A stretch of 64,000 nucleotides of DNA. Source: Dysidea avara. Taxonomy: Eukaryota; Porifera; Demospongiae; Dictyoceratida; Dysideidae. Position 1 is the first letter of the stretch, and each line of letters starts with the position of its first letter. This document shows positions 1 through 25,700 of this stretch, piece after piece. Position numbers and translations under genes: made by a program. The notes beneath the pieces were generated by a model. It did not search any database and was not told where the DNA came from. It saw only the letters and a program-made list of their open reading frames with translations. Location: the NCBI RefSeq assembly GCF_963678975.1, contig NC_089284.1, forward strand, positions 867,001 through 931,000, written 5' to 3'.

Positions 1-3000
1 CTGGATATTTTGGTATAAGTTGATGATAAGCAGAGTAGAAAGCACCAGAAAATCCACCAAACATTGTTGTTATGGAAAGGTCAAATTCTGAATGACCATA
101 GAATGATGCTGGATCAAATACCACTGTACAACACAATATGAAATTCAACACTGAAAATGAGATAAACAATTAATTTTATAGTTCACATAATAGCAACATG
201 CAGGAGTGCATTGAATCATTAACAAAGACTTGTTCCATAGGACTTAATGAGCTATCGGGATAATTTTCAAGTTTTCTGACCTCAGCTATTCTTACCAGGT
301 TCAAAGTCAGTTTCTGCAGCGTTGCCTGACCACAGGTCACCATGTAATAAGGCAGGTTTGATCATTAACCCATTGAACAGGTTAGGTATCTTTGGCAGCA
401 GTTGTGTCCATAGCTGGCGTGCCTGGTTATCACCAAACTACACAAATGAAACAACAACAAAAAAAGTATACTATATTTGGGTTGCTTTAAATTTTTGACC
501 TTTTTTTCAACCATTGCTATCTGTGGTTCTATTCTTTGTCTTGTATAGAATTCCTAAATGCAGTTAAGAATAAATACATACATACACAAACAAATCTGTA
601 CCACCCAGTCCGATGACCAAGTGTTATCCAACGGTATGGCTCCACAGCAAGTGGGAACTTCAAAACCAAACTGGTTAACAGTATCAGATGGTTGCTCACT
701 GGTCTGATTGTGAAGGTGCAACCTGACAAGACACAAGTGCATACTGGAAATACTCATGTGAGCAAACTTGAGAAAATTATTGTGACTTAAAGCAGTTCAC
801 CAACTTTCAATTTTTAGCAACAACATCACGATTTTGTTCTAGCTTGTGAAAATGCTAAAGTTCAGAGGGGTTTATTGTTCAGGCACATCATTAAACATTT
901 TATGATCCCCAACACTTCAGTGTTGATGTAAAGTATTCTAATGTGCGAATTGCAAATCAATAAATCACGGTACAAGCACTGGTACTTCTCATTAATGTGA
1001 CAAAAGAATTTCAAATAATGTTACCATCTCCTCTGATTTCTTCTGGATGTTTTTGGATTCACAGCATAAGTTATACATGCTGGTAACAAGTCATTACAAC
1101 AACATCTTACTGTACAGACACTGTGCAATTACCTCGCCAGCTGCTCTCCTAGCTTAGCTTGATACTTTGAGAGACTCTTCATGTTGATATATTCCGTAAC
1201 TAATAAGTGACTTGCTGCATCCTCAGGATGTGCCAGTACCTACCATGTAACACATTAAAGTAATATGTGACCAAATTCAAGACTTCCACACACATCCAGT
1301 TTTATACCGTAAACATACAAAATTTCAAGGTATGTAATTTTCGCAGATTGACAAATTTTCATGATTTTATTTTCATGGATTACTTGCTTTTAACTCAGAC
1401 TATGTATATGTACGTTATTTTTAACATAGAGCTAGTCTTGATGATCACTAATTCTCGAGTATGAAAAATTCATGGACAGCTAAGCAACCGCAAAATCTGT
1501 GAGAATTCTGTCCCTCAAAAATTTATACACAAACAGTAACTTTGAAGGACCACAACTCAATGTAAGGTAAACTGATGGTATATCCACATGGCATACCATG
1601 TGGGTAGCATCAGTTTAAAATTTTGACCGGTTAATAAATTTTAGGGCAATAATAGGGATTTTTTTCTTTTTGGGCCATTTTCTGTTATACCTTATTAGCT
1701 ATAGTTTAGGAAATGAATTGTCCATACTCAGTGTTGGGAGTAACGCGTTACATAAGTAACACGTTACGTAATATTATTACTTTTGTGGTAACTAAGTAAT
1801 ATAACGAAATACCCTATAAAAACAGGTAATATAACTCAAGCTACTTTACTTACAGATGTAACGCGTTACCTAAGTAATATAGTTACTGTAACGAGTCTAA
1901 TATTACGTAATGTTATTACTACAAGTAACGAAGTTACTAATCTCGTTAGTTATCCTCTGAGTAACGCCTAGCCACAACAAAGTAACAAAGCCTACTTAAT
2001 GAAGCTTATTCACCAGCTTCTTACTTATAACCAAGATTTGCACATTGCTCAACAACGCAATCGTGTCACGTGATAAAGTGGTAGTTTCACACGTGACAGC
2101 TTAAGGCTGTGGATACAAAGTAATATAATATGTAATATTATTACAGTTACTTTATTTATGAGTAATATGTAACTGTAACTAAATAGTTCAGTTGCAAGTA
2201 ATATGTAATATGTAACTAGTTACTTTTACAAAGTAACTTTCCCAACACTGTCCATACTTCAGTATTAGGTAAGCCAGCACAAGTTGCTGGCCGCTGTAAA
2301 TACTACCCTTTCTTTGGTTCCACCTTACATAGTTTAGGTAATTAATTGTCAGTATTAGGCAAAGGATACAGCACAATTGCTGTCAGACCTACAGCACTAT
2401 AAAATATAGTAACTGTAAAGTACTAATAAAAGAAATACTGAGTGGTCAAGTTACAGTCAATTAGATGTGTGTGGAAGCCTGGATATATCATATTCAGTCA
2501 CATATCAACATTAAGGTAGGTTAACCGTAACCTTGTGTGATTTCTCATGTGTGATGGTCAATTTGCATACTGGTGAAATGTTGGCACATAGTATGTGAGA
2601 CTAGATGTCTGGCCTTGACCCTCTAGTAATCTGTATTGACAACATGTGTGCTTGACATGGCTATAGATATATCCACTGAGTTATGAGATGGGTGCCAAAC
2701 TCTGTGAAGATGGATAGTGGCATGGTCAATTCAACGTTGGCTATTATGCATTAGATGATGCTTTTGGACCAAGTAAATAACCTCCATTGTCTGTAGTCCA
2801 TCCACACACTTCTGGGATTCCCACATGGCCACAGGTTAATTACCTACATGTAGTATTCCTTGGCTGTATGGATATGTGTGGAGGAGGATGTTTTGTACTC
2901 AGACAGGCAGTAAAGAAGGAAACACATGTGTGTATATGTCCACACTCTGTGAAGTTAGTAATCACAGACTATATGATTGCTCTATTAGAGTATATCGATA

Positions 3001-6000
3001 TATAGAACACCATTTGCTATACCTATCCAAAATTGAGCGTACATATTAGTGTTGTTGACCAAAACTAAAACTAAAACTAAAAGTGGTTTTAGTTAGGGCT
3101 TTTACTTTAAATTAAAACAAAAACTTAAGTTTTTCTGATTTGTCAGAAGACTAAAACTAAAACTAAAAGTGCCTCAATTTTTACGCGGAAACCTCAATTT
3201 TTATACTAAAATTAAAAATATTATTTAACGTTTACAAATAATTAAAACTAAAAGTACTTACCACCTGCAATTATAAAAGCTGTTGAATCTTTAAAACTAA
3301 AACTAAAATTACCTTGGTATATTGTAGTACCACATATAGCTAATTATTCACTATACACATACTATCTGCCAGTGCAGTGTATATAAAAGTAACTAAAGTG
3401 TTTTGCTAAAAAGATATTTAATAATCATCACAAGGGTTTAATATTAAAAAAGTTACTACTGCAACATACGTTGTCAAGTAGGACGTTAAACTATCATAGA
3501 GCTCTTTTAAAATTAGTGAAATCATGCACTGTGTACTACTTGTTTTTTTGAAGAAAAAAAAATTTGTGTGTAGCTGCTGCATTCATTATTGCATAAACCA
3601 AACATGGTGGGTTGAAAGAACGTATATGTAACTGTGCATCAAATTAATGAAGGGTGGTATGCACTGACTGCTTAATCGGTTTTCATATTTACTACAATTG
3701 TTTTGGCACTTGCTACAGCGAATCATTTTGATTTTGGTACCTTAGTATATTCTGTTGATCTTGTGCTTACCAAGTCTATCTTGGCACTTTAATTGTCACA
3801 TTGTGTATCTTGTATTTTCAGAAACATTTAGTATACATTTTGACACAACAAGCAAGCAAACTTATTATGCTTTTAAATTTGCAGGTGTGTAATTTTTAGC
3901 ACTCAATACTAGGACTGTGAAAATTTTGTCATTGCGATAATGCACCTCATTATCATGATTATCATGATACAGTATTTGACTGCACATGTAAATACTAATT
4001 AGACACTGTATAAATGTCTCTAATAATTATCACTGTGTCATTCATTATGCAGTTGTGCTTGCTTCTGGATACCAGTATTATGAGACAAAAAAAAATTAAA
4101 AGTATTAGTTAGAATTATACCTGGAATTGTAATATTGTCTCATTTCAGGTTGGCCACATGTACTTTACAGAAATATACGGAAATTTCCTATTATCACGAT
4201 AATGCAATAATGAAAATTTTCTCGACAATGAGAACAACTTTTCACGAGAATCGATTATTCATGATTATCACACAGCACTACTCAATACAATAACACAAAC
4301 AGTGTCATATGGCACTTGTCTAGTGATGGAGGTTGTTTTGGTAAGTTGCATGTGCAGGGTTCCACAGTTCTCCTATGTTTGACGCCACAGGAATTTCTAA
4401 CATCATTCTATAATCCTAATGAAACCCTGCACTATCACACCCCAAGCTAACCTTTGAGTTGGAGGCAACTCAATGAGTCTCGCATGTGGGTGCATATCAT
4501 CCCCCAGCCTGACATGTATCTTTATATTCATTATTTATTTGTTTTATTATTTACACTGCTTATATATTCACAATATATATATATATATATATATATACAT
4601 ATTTTGAATGTAGTCTCCAAGATTTAGGGGTGGGCTTTGGGAGGGACAAACTTTTTAAACTTTCTATGTGGCCATCTGTGCACTCTTTTCTGACACATAC
4701 ACTGTACTTTTGAGAGTTATCCTGATTATAATGGAGTTATCCTGATTATAATGGAGTTATCCTGATTATAATGTTCATTGTTTCCTGCCTACTTTGCATT
4801 GTGGAACCCTTTTACCCTATTGCATCTACCTGGTCATCAACTACAAGCTGTCAGTAAGTAACATTATTGCATGCCTCCCAACGTTAACCTTGTTTAAATA
4901 CATCAGTGCAACTAACATATTTGCATCTAAATCCAAAAGCCATGTGGGTATACGTGATATTTTTGGCCAGAAAAGACCAAATGAACATATTTAGTACTAT
5001 AGTATTTGTTTTGAATGGTACCGTATGGATAACCGAAACTAAAACTCTTAAAATCTAAGATCTAAAACTATAACTAAAATGTATTAAAGATGGTAACTAA
5101 AACTAAAACTTTAACAAAAACTATAAAAATTTAGCATCTAAAACTATAACTAAAATCAAGAGTTCATAATATATATACTAAGGAGAGTATCCTACTCTCA
5201 TATACCCCTGTAGAAAGGCATATCGTGAAGTTATGATGTAACGACAAGATGTTGCGGTTTGTGACGTACATGAAACCGTAAAAGTGCAAGAATCGTTAGC
5301 ACCGTTTCACACTTGCGACGCTCAGGATAGCCGTATTCGCAAATGGCCTAGTAAGAAATGCCTATGAAGCGGTCTTAACCCATGAAGGAGCGATTGTAGT
5401 TGGGTGAGAAACGCTTAGAGCTGGAGTTAATTTGGTTGCTAACGACGTTGGTAGGCACGCGTTCAATTGATACCATGTTCAACTAATAACATCATTAATT
5501 ATACAAAGAAAAACGGGTGAACTCAGAAGTGTTAAATCATAACTTCATGATACGCCTTTCTACAGGGGTATATGAGAGTAGGATACTCTCCTTAGTATAT
5601 TTATTATGAACTCTTGCTAAAATGTATTAAAGATGGTAACTAAAACTAAAACTTTAACTAAAACTTTTCCCTATGTACAGCTATAACTAAAACTAAAAGT
5701 CAAATGTCTTACTAAAACAACACTAATACATATATACCATAATATTATGAAGAAACATTTTAAAACCAGGCGCGCACCCACAGCCAGCCTTTGGCTGGCT
5801 GTGGGCACGCACCTGGTTTACTGAAATTGTTTTCGTAAAACCATGTGTGTACCTACCTAACTATGTTTGTCCGTATGCACCCACGTGAGCAAAAAAAAGT
5901 TTAAAATGATAAAAAGCAGCCAGCATGTAACAATTGAAAGCTAAATTAAGTCTGTATTAAACTTCCACAGTGATCCACACACACACACACACACACACAT

Positions 6001-7551
6001 AAACTTTGCTCTGGGGTAGTTTCTTCTCGGTGGTCTGAAATCGGGTATGGCGACTCTTCATATACTTCTTGAACGGTCTCCCCTTTCGGTTTTATAGATG
6101 TTTAACAACTTTAAAACAACACTGAATGCCTCTTAGGTAACATACACTTTGGGGGGGTGTTACCCATACTTATGCGAATGAAAATGAAGGACAGCCTCGA
6201 GGCTTTCTCTATACAATTCGCACAAGAAAACACGATAGACACACTATAAAACTGTTGAGAAGATACTTCTGTGCATAATTTGCGGTTTAAAGTGGTTTGT
6301 TATAGTTACGGTTCAAAGTGGCTTGTTATAGTTACGCTTCTTTAGCAGTGCACAGCAACGTAATTATACCAAATTATAAAATAATTTATGAATTACAAAA
6401 TACGCTAAGTTATAGCATTTACAAATTCTAATTATCTAGCTGAATTAAAAATAACTATAGCATGAATATAAACTAAATTATATACATGGCTGATTAATTT
6501 AGTTAGAATGGGATAGTATTAATTGCATGGGTGCCTGGTTTTTAGAAGTAGCACATCAACTTGTTTTCACACAATTCAAAAAATCGTGTGATGAAATAGT
6601 GAAAATGTTACTAGTAAAACATTGAATGGGCGGTGACATATTGTATGGCCTAGGTGAAGAGGTGTTTGTTATAATATACCCCTTGTATCAGTCTGTTCAG
6701 TCACTGCAATTGCACTATGGGATAGCATGGTGCACTTGTCACTCTGAACCTTTATCTTGAATAGTGCACCTATACCTCTGTGTATCATGAGTTGCACAAA
6801 CTTTTACATGCTGTGAAATGTGATGATTTGGTGGTACCACTTTGAAGTAATACCCACTTTTATTAAATTGTGTCAAACCTTTATAGGAGTTGGAGCTTTG
6901 ATGGTATTTGTCTTCTGAATTGCTTTAAGGCTGGTATACTCTCCAACTAGCATTTGTTGTACCTTAACATAGAGAAAACTTAATAACACTTGAGCTCTAA
7001 TTTATCTGTGAATACAATTCCACTAGGAATTTACAACAATAGACAAATTCCATAATAAGGCTTTATAGCATATAGAAATAACCGTTGCCCCTAGCAACCT
7101 GAATTTCCCATTGTTCTTAGGTGGTAATGTCTAAAGTAACTTCTCCAAATTTTGAAAGGATGGTATGTCATAAGATATGACATTTTGATATTTGTGGTTT
7201 CCCATATGTATCTATGTGAGGGGGCTACAGTTTCCCCTTCTGGGAAATCACAAAAATGAGGTATTTCAACGTATGCAAAAACCAAAAATTCAAAAGTACA
7301 TCTCAATTTTACATAACTTAAGGAATTGACACCTACAAATAATGAAAAATTTAGGTTGCTAGGGGCAACGTTCGATTTTTTCGTTGTTATGAAATTTGTC
7401 TATTAAGCACACAGCTTACTCCATTCTTCACAAATATCTTCTTTCCTTCATCAATCTCATAACCTGCTGCATCCTTTGCAATGCATCCACTAAACTGGCC
7501 CAACAGACTCAACGTTGAGGTCTGCAATGTTTCTTTTAGTAGCTTTTCCAT
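1..7551 (-). CDS. FN3K: Fructosamine-3-kinase (FN3K/FN3KRP family), 3' part outside window
   Basis: FN3K-family kinases phosphorylate ketosamines (fructosamine, ribulosamine) on glycated proteins in the cytosol, which destabilises the adduct. Exons read on the minus strand: 7551-7420 (start [14 protein letters not shown], then [13 protein letters not shown] and IFVKN, the N-lobe of the family), about 1241-1132 ([20 protein letters not shown]), 722-602 (LHLHNQ, then [12 protein letters not shown] and WSSDWV), 553-500 ([12 protein letters not shown]), 437-296 (ending [15 protein letters not shown], containing the catalytic HGD) and 123 to beyond the left edge ([14 protein letters not shown], the metal-binding DPA segment). 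Donor and acceptor sites fit and phase is kept across the last four. The exon carrying the segment after IFVKN was not found in the 6 kb intron, which is full of transposons. The start codon is 84 bp from that of CENPJ on the other strand. FN3K and FN3KRP cannot be separated here. Identification is secure; the 3' end is not visible. Confidence 0.9.
1729..2250. mobile_element. hAT-like MITE, family A copy 1 (522 bp)
   Basis: Starts CAGTGTTGGGAGTAACG and ends with the inverted CCCAACACTG. Flanked by the exact 8-bp duplication tccatact (1721-1728 and 2251-2258). The interior is rich in gtaac/gttac words and has no coding capacity. It lies in an FN3K intron. Confidence 0.93.
3910..4280. mobile_element. 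hAT-like MITE (371 bp), nested
   Basis: Ends TAGGACTGTG and CACAGCACTA, flanked by the exact 8-bp duplication ctcaatac (3902-3909 and 4281-4288). The interior has short inverted cattatcatgattatcatg-type words. Confidence 0.88.
4573..4597. repeat. Short (TA)n tract
   Basis: A run of TA dinucleotides of about 25 bp in the FN3K intron, within the element at 3047-5725. Confidence 0.85.
4714..4773. repeat. Three exact 20-bp tandem units
   Basis: The unit gagttatcctgattataatg is repeated three times head to tail without a mismatch. Confidence 0.95.
5157..5616. mobile_element. Foldback MITE with 7-bp target duplication, copy 1 (460 bp)
   Basis: Inverted repeats of about 80 bp starting CAAGAGTTCATAAT, including the stretch ggagagtatcctactctc. 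Flanked by the 7-bp direct repeat ctaaaat (5150-5156 and 5617-5623). No ORF. Confidence 0.87.
5762..6565. repeat. Dispersed repeat R, copy 1, with a terminal hairpin
   Basis: Opens with a strong hairpin at about 5766-5818 (arms cccacagccagcc / ggctggctgtggg, outer arms aaccaggcg). It continues through sequence shared, in reverse orientation, with 56927-58675 and ends near ggtgcctggtttttagaag. The outer ends are loosely inverted (aaaccaggc...caccca). No ORF. A (CA)n run lies at about 5972-5998. Confidence 0.75.
7042..7400. mobile_element. Mariner-like MITE with TA duplication (359 bp)
   Basis: Inverted ends GACAAATTCCATAATAA / TTGTTATGAAATTTGTC flanked by TA (7040-7041 and 7401-7402), with a second inner inverted pair gttgcccctagcaacc / ggttgctaggggcaac. 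It sits just past FN3K exon 1. Confidence 0.82.
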
Positions 7552-7635
7552 CGTTTGGATTCTAAATCATTCACACAAAATAATCATATCACGTGCCATT
7601 CTGACTTAAATTTGGCGGGGTCCTGGAAACGAGAG
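7552..7635. promoter_or_regulatory. Divergent promoter between FN3K and CENPJ
   Basis: Only 84 bp separate the FN3K ATG (reading left from 7551) and the CENPJ ATG (reading right from 7636). No TATA box is seen. The spacer contains the string tcacgtgcc at about 7588, an E-box-like CACGTG. Both transcripts must start within or upstream of this spacer, so their core promoters probably overlap. Promoter function is inferred from geometry only. Confidence 0.6.
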
Positions 7636-20598
<12,963 letters not shown>

Positions 20599-20857
20599 TT
20601 TGTATATAGAAATTTTAGTCATCGCCACACACCCGTAAATTATATGCTTTCGCAGATATATGATGTGTACGTACTATTAGAGTAGTCTGAGGAGTAGTCA
20701 CCCGTACTGGAACAGAATGAAGCTGGGCAGGACTACACTATACTCAATTTACTGAACCTGTAATTGTAATTTTTAAGCAGGGAGTCCACTCAGTAAAACT
20801 GATTTTCAGCGGAGCCCTGAACAAACATACAATAGACACATACAATAACTAATAATA

Positions 20858-21083
20858 AGGTAAATGCGGGTATTTCCGGACAGCGCACAATTCCGGACAC
20901 TTCGTGTATAGCACCCAAGAATGAATCAACTAGAACACACTTTTCGATTTTTATAATCCCTATAAGAATAGCTATTCACAGCAGAAATTTCAAGGCAATC
21001 CGTTGTTTCGTTCCTCGGCTAGCTTGATAAAGGTACCAAAGTGTCCGGAATTGTACGCTGTCCGGAAATACCCGCATTTACCT
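20858..21083. mobile_element. Mariner-like foldback MITE with TA duplication (226 bp)
   Basis: Arms AGGTAAATGCGGGTATTTCC and its inverse at the other end, continuing through ccggacagcg / cgctgtccgg, flanked by TA (20856-20857 and 21084-21085). It lies between CENPJ and the unknown gene at 21263. Confidence 0.88.
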
Positions 21084-21262
21084 TATACAAAAAAAACAAA
21101 ACAAACAAACATACATACACAACTAAGGATACATAGACAAAATTACACAGGAATTAAGATAATAATTACGAAATGACGACAAAGTGGCAGCCCCAGTAAT
21201 TGTCAGAACACAATAATATATAAATAGGTATGAGACGAGCTACAGCCTACTAGTGTTGTAAA

Positions 21263-22306
21263 ATGTACAACCAATCCGAGTACCGTTGTTTTAGCGTTTT
21301 AAAACTTGGCCTAGAGCCTAATGAGTATAAAGAAGCTCTTAATAGTAAGTTGATTGCTTTGATGTCTCACGAAATGGAGCAAAGATTTAAGGGAACTTTA
21401 CCTAGAATAGTGAAATTGTGTTTACAAAGTGTGTGCATTAAACCCAAAATCACCCGACCGGAGGAATTGGACAGAAGGAGACGCAGCAATGTTTTATATA
21501 AGAGAGTGTTACTACTGTATGATGAAAGAGGACTCAAACGTAAAAGGCAAAGTGTACAATACAGTAGTGACAAAACACTTGCACAAAGCCAGCAGCAGTC
21601 AGTGTCAGCTCTAGTAGAGCTAGGTGCATCACCTATGAAACTACTAGAACAAACCAGTGGACATCAAGGTACTAGAGTACATTATAAAGTTGTCAATAAA
21701 AAGTATCATGAAGACCAGAGTGTACTTTTAGCACTTCTTCCTGAACTATTACAAATTCATGTAACACCAGAGTCATCTGATTTGAAGTTAACAGAGACAG
21801 AAAAGTTTTGTTGTTTGATTGATAACTACACTGTTATTCTCATGGACTTCTGTAAAAATTTAACATGCCGTAACTGTGATATACCCAGCCCTGATCAACT
21901 CCTTTTACTAGGCATCATCTTAATATTATGTGAAAGGGTGGTTATGGGACGGCAGGTTGCTGATTGGGAAGTTAGTAATGACCTGATGTCAGTCAAGGGA
22001 TGGAGAAGGTGGAAGGATCATGTACAAGTAATGATCTCTTTTACAGCCATGTGGACTATCCTGTTAATGGTTTTCACACTATTAAAACGTAACTGGAAGC
22101 AATTTAGAGAGATTGTTAAAATCCATGCAGATCTGGATACCTTGATTAGTGAGATCTTCCATTATTATGGTTGGTCATGGCCACATCCTAATAATGCTGA
22201 TTCTACTGACTATTATTCTGATCCTAAGTTTGTGACTAGAGTGTTAATGTTTTGGAGTTTGATTTTGCTTATTGTGATTTTAACATCTATAATGACTTTC
22301 CCATGA
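21263..22306 (+). CDS. Unrecognised single-exon protein with C-terminal membrane segments
   Basis: An open frame of 347 codons from ATG 21263 to TGA 22304-22306. I do not recognise the family. The first ~200 residues are hydrophilic, with a basic stretch (EELDRRRRSNVLYKR, RGLKRKRQ). The C-terminal part has hydrophobic segments near residues 211-228 (LLLLGIILILCERVV), 254-274 (MISFTAMWTILLMVFTLL) and 326-347 (LMFWSLILLIVILTSIMTF), the last reaching the C-terminus as in a tail-anchored protein. There are two CxxC-like cysteines (LTCRNCD). It starts 664 bp after the CENPJ stop on the same strand and ends about 480 bp before the BUD23 stop. The lack of introns is unusual next to its neighbours. 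Length and steady codon use support a real gene; function is unknown. Confidence 0.7.
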   Translation: MYNQSEYRCFSVLKLGLEPNEYKEALNSKLIALMSHEMEQRFKGTLPRIVKLCLQSVCIKPKITRPEELDRRRRSNVLYKRVLLLYDERGLKRKRQSVQYSSDKTLAQSQQQSVSALVELGASPMKLLEQTSGHQGTRVHYKVVNKKYHEDQSVLLALLPELLQIHVTPESSDLKLTETEKFCCLIDNYTVILMDFCKNLTCRNCDIPSPDQLLLLGIILILCERVVMGRQVADWEVSNDLMSVKGWRRWKDHVQVMISFTAMWTILLMVFTLLKRNWKQFREIVKIHADLDTLISEIFHYYGWSWPHPNNADSTDYYSDPKFVTRVLMFWSLILLIVILTSIMTFP

Positions 22307-22788
22307 ACAAGAGTTTATAACTCTTACCGGTACCATGACCATGAACTGTACCTGGCCTGTATGTGTATACAGTGAAACATTATTGTAACTATTATCCCAC
22401 CCATTGAAGCTGTACTGTTTAGTATATTTATTCTAATAGAACACTCATCTACCAGGGGGACACTCTAATAGAGCAGTCACCTTATCCAGTTGATTGGGGA
22501 CTAGGCTTGTCTCAGACAATTTACAATAAATTACTAAGTGTAAAGATGCAGTAACCAGACTGTAGAATGATGTGTAGTATTCTATTAGAGAAAACGTGTC
22601 AGATTACAAAATAATCAGGGTCACTCATCCTGAATTTATGTTTTGATCTGCTATACGTATAGAAGTGCTTACCCCTTCTACCTAATTGATGAACTAATGG
22701 TGAAAATGTCATGAAGAACATGCATCAGCAGTGACCCAGCCACTCAACAGAAATTACTGAATACAAATTGTATACACAAGTATTACAA
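22307..22788. other. Convergent intergenic gap
   Basis: About 480 bp between two convergent genes. It holds no ORF of note. Two copies of a recurring short motif (ctctaatagaRCAgtcA) lie at 22430-22448 and 22462-22480. No other structure is seen. Confidence 0.6.
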
Positions 22789-25700
22789 TCAAAAATGTGG
22801 TTTTCTTCTCCTTCCAGTGTATTTGGAATCCAAACGGACACCTCTGTGACATGAGGAAATATTATAAGTGCACCATGCATTATGGTCATGCATGCACACC
22901 CTTTTCCCTGTCGTTGTCTTCGTTCCTTCTTAGCTATCACCCACTCTCGACTCTTCAAAGACACCTTACTGCCCTTTTTTCTCACTTCTCTCCTACAAAA
23001 TAAAACTTTGACCAATGTTAGCACAGCTAATATATCTCACCTTGCTTCAGCAAATGGTATTGAATTTGGCTTGCCATTCTCACCAACTCCTGTACCTAAC
23101 CCCTGAATACTACACCAGTACTAGACTAGTTTTTCATTATAGTCACTGTACCTTGGGTAAGCTAGCAGTAACCCCAGCAGTAAATAAACATAAGAATATC
23201 CTGTAAGAAATCGTAGATATACTGCACACTTACACAAACTGACTTTTTGGCTTTAGCACTATTGGGATAGTCAATCACAATCCCACCAGTGAAGCCAGCC
23301 TTCATGGACTGCTGTGTTATCAACTCCATCTATCAAGCACCATAATATACACAGTAACCACACAGAACTATTGTACCTACTTGCGCCGAGTTTTCTGGGT
23401 AAAATTGTAGCACAGCTTTAGCACCTCTTGTCTGTTTAAAAAAAAATAACAGACATGTTTTAACTTTGATAGCTCACTAAGCAAGCATAAAGGCTGGAGA
23501 AGAACTTGAACAATCTTTTTGGTACATGGTGTTCTTTTTTGTCAGCATTACACAACCACTGCAGTGCTGATATGCTAACAAATTGCATTACAATGGACAT
23601 CACCGAATAGGAGTGTGTACCTTATGGCACCATCAAAACTGCCTGGCCTAAATCCAAGACCTTGTCCTATGTCACACAAAAACAGATCACCTTCAACCTC
23701 TCCTTCCTGTGCCACAGCTGTTGATATTAGATAACATGATAATGAACACTTTTACTAACCAATCACAATCACATAATATCATTGACCTTTCACCACAAGC
23801 ATTGATCACAAACTACTTACCTAACATGTGTTCACTGATATCAACACCAACCCAGTAATGACCCAAGTCTGTCAGCTGCTCACCGCTCAACCCAGAACCA
23901 CATCTACTCCATATTACTGATTTATACAGTGGTCAATACCACACTTCCTACCCAATATCCAAGAGGTAATGTGGTTCATCAGGTAGGGCCAGTAATTCTG
24001 TTGCCCTTTCTGCCATCTGCATTTGTATCTCAATCATCCGAGTACTATCAAACACAACCTTTCTAAAACCAGGTGTTATTCTTGTATGTAAATTATATTT
24101 AAGTACATAGTTCTCAAAAAACGATCCAGATATGTGCATGTAAACTTTTTACAACCATTACAGTTTGGTTCTTGCTTAAAAATATGTACAGTCACACCTG
24201 TAATTCTTACAAAAATCCAGTGATCTAACACACACAAAAAATATTTAGTACTTAAACAATTGGTATTCTGGTTAAAAAATAAAATTGAATTCAGTGATGA
24301 GATAAACGGAGAATTTTTCTTTCACGGATCACAAGGGAAAGCAGAAATCCCATACAACTAAAACCTGCCACAGTGATGAAGGATCCAAACCAGCCAGCAC
24401 TCTTAGAGAAAGATGACGAGAGCACAGCACCTGTAACAGCTGACACTGCATGAGCTGTAAACAGTAAACCATAGTTGGCAGCCATGTGTCGTGGACCAAA
24501 CAGCTGACAGGTAGCAGTTGGGAATAATGAATAGTTTCCACCTAGACACAGGTAAATCATACACAACCATATGAAGTACATGGATCGACTGTCAACTAAA
24601 CTCGAAAAATAAAAGGTCGACAAGAATGCTGTTGCTAAAGCTGTCATGATGACCATTGCGAACTTGAATGAAACTCTGTCTGAGACCAAACCCCACAAAA
24701 TTCTACCAGCTGCATTGAACCCTGAAGAAGCAGAAATAACAGCAGTCAAAAATCGGTCACTGCCAATGAAGGTTTCACCAAATATTTTGCTGACAGAAGT
24801 AACATATATAACAGCTTCAGTATTGAGTAGAAACATAAACCAAAGCAAATAAAAATTGACATCTTTTAGTAATTCTATTGGTCGTAGGCTCACTGGCTCC
24901 ATTTGATCTGGTACAGGTTTGAGTAGATGTTGATTATCAGGGTGCACACTCTCTGAATGAAGGGTCTCCTCTCGTGCTTTTTTCTGTTCATACGAATCAT
25001 TGACAAGCAAATATTGTGGAGACTTAGTACCTAGAGGAAAGTGTGTCCCATTAGATGGGAGCAAAGCTTGATTACTCTGACCAGCAACACTGTCCAGAAA
25101 TGAAGCATCGCTTTTCTGGCTTTTGTATGAGGCATCAATTGGAATTGAGCTATAGCCACTGCATGATGATGACACTGCTATATCCACAGCTGTGGGGCTA
25201 TCTGGTGAAATCATTGCATCCATCTCTGGGTCAACAGTGCCATCACAACATATCACAGGGTTTCTGCCATTTGGTGATTTCCGGGGCTCAAATATCATCA
25301 TACACCCCACTAACTGAATGACAAAGTATATTCCACCTAGTAGCAGGAAGCTATATGGAACTTTCCTAAGCAAAGACTCATTATCAAAATACTTCTCATT
25401 GCTATGGTGTGGACAATTTTTAGATGGTGACAAATTATTAGGATTGATATATGCTGATTGAACAAAACTGAATATGAGAGCACCACTGCCATAGCCAGCC
25501 ACCACGAGGCCATTAACAAGTCCTTTATGATTAGGGAACCAACGGATGACACAGTACAATGGACCAACATATGCTAGACCTGCTCCAACCCCATACATGA
25601 TACCATAAGTGACCAAGAATACCCAATATGACACTTTGATTGTGATGTAACTTAGCATTATCCCACACACCAGTGTCACACAGCCAGAGGCAGTTGCTAA

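Larger units (their letters stand above)
3047..5725. mobile_element. Non-autonomous hAT-like element carrying two nested MITEs
   Basis: Begins TAGTGTTGTT and ends AACAACACTA, flanked by gtacatat (3039-3046) and atacatat (5726-5733), 7 of 8 matching. Both ends are rich in aactaa words. No transposase ORF is present. Its interior has been hit by two further elements (3910-4280 and 5157-5616). Confidence 0.72.

Noticed and set aside
7555-7635. Longer CENPJ start from 7555
   Set aside because: Begins with TTG, not ATG, and would nearly overlap the FN3K start; the first ATG in frame is 7636.
23948-24139. BUD23 starting at an ATG at 24139
   Set aside because: The true N-terminus (MASGRPEH... then [10 protein letters not shown]) is found 2 kb upstream with matching splice phases.
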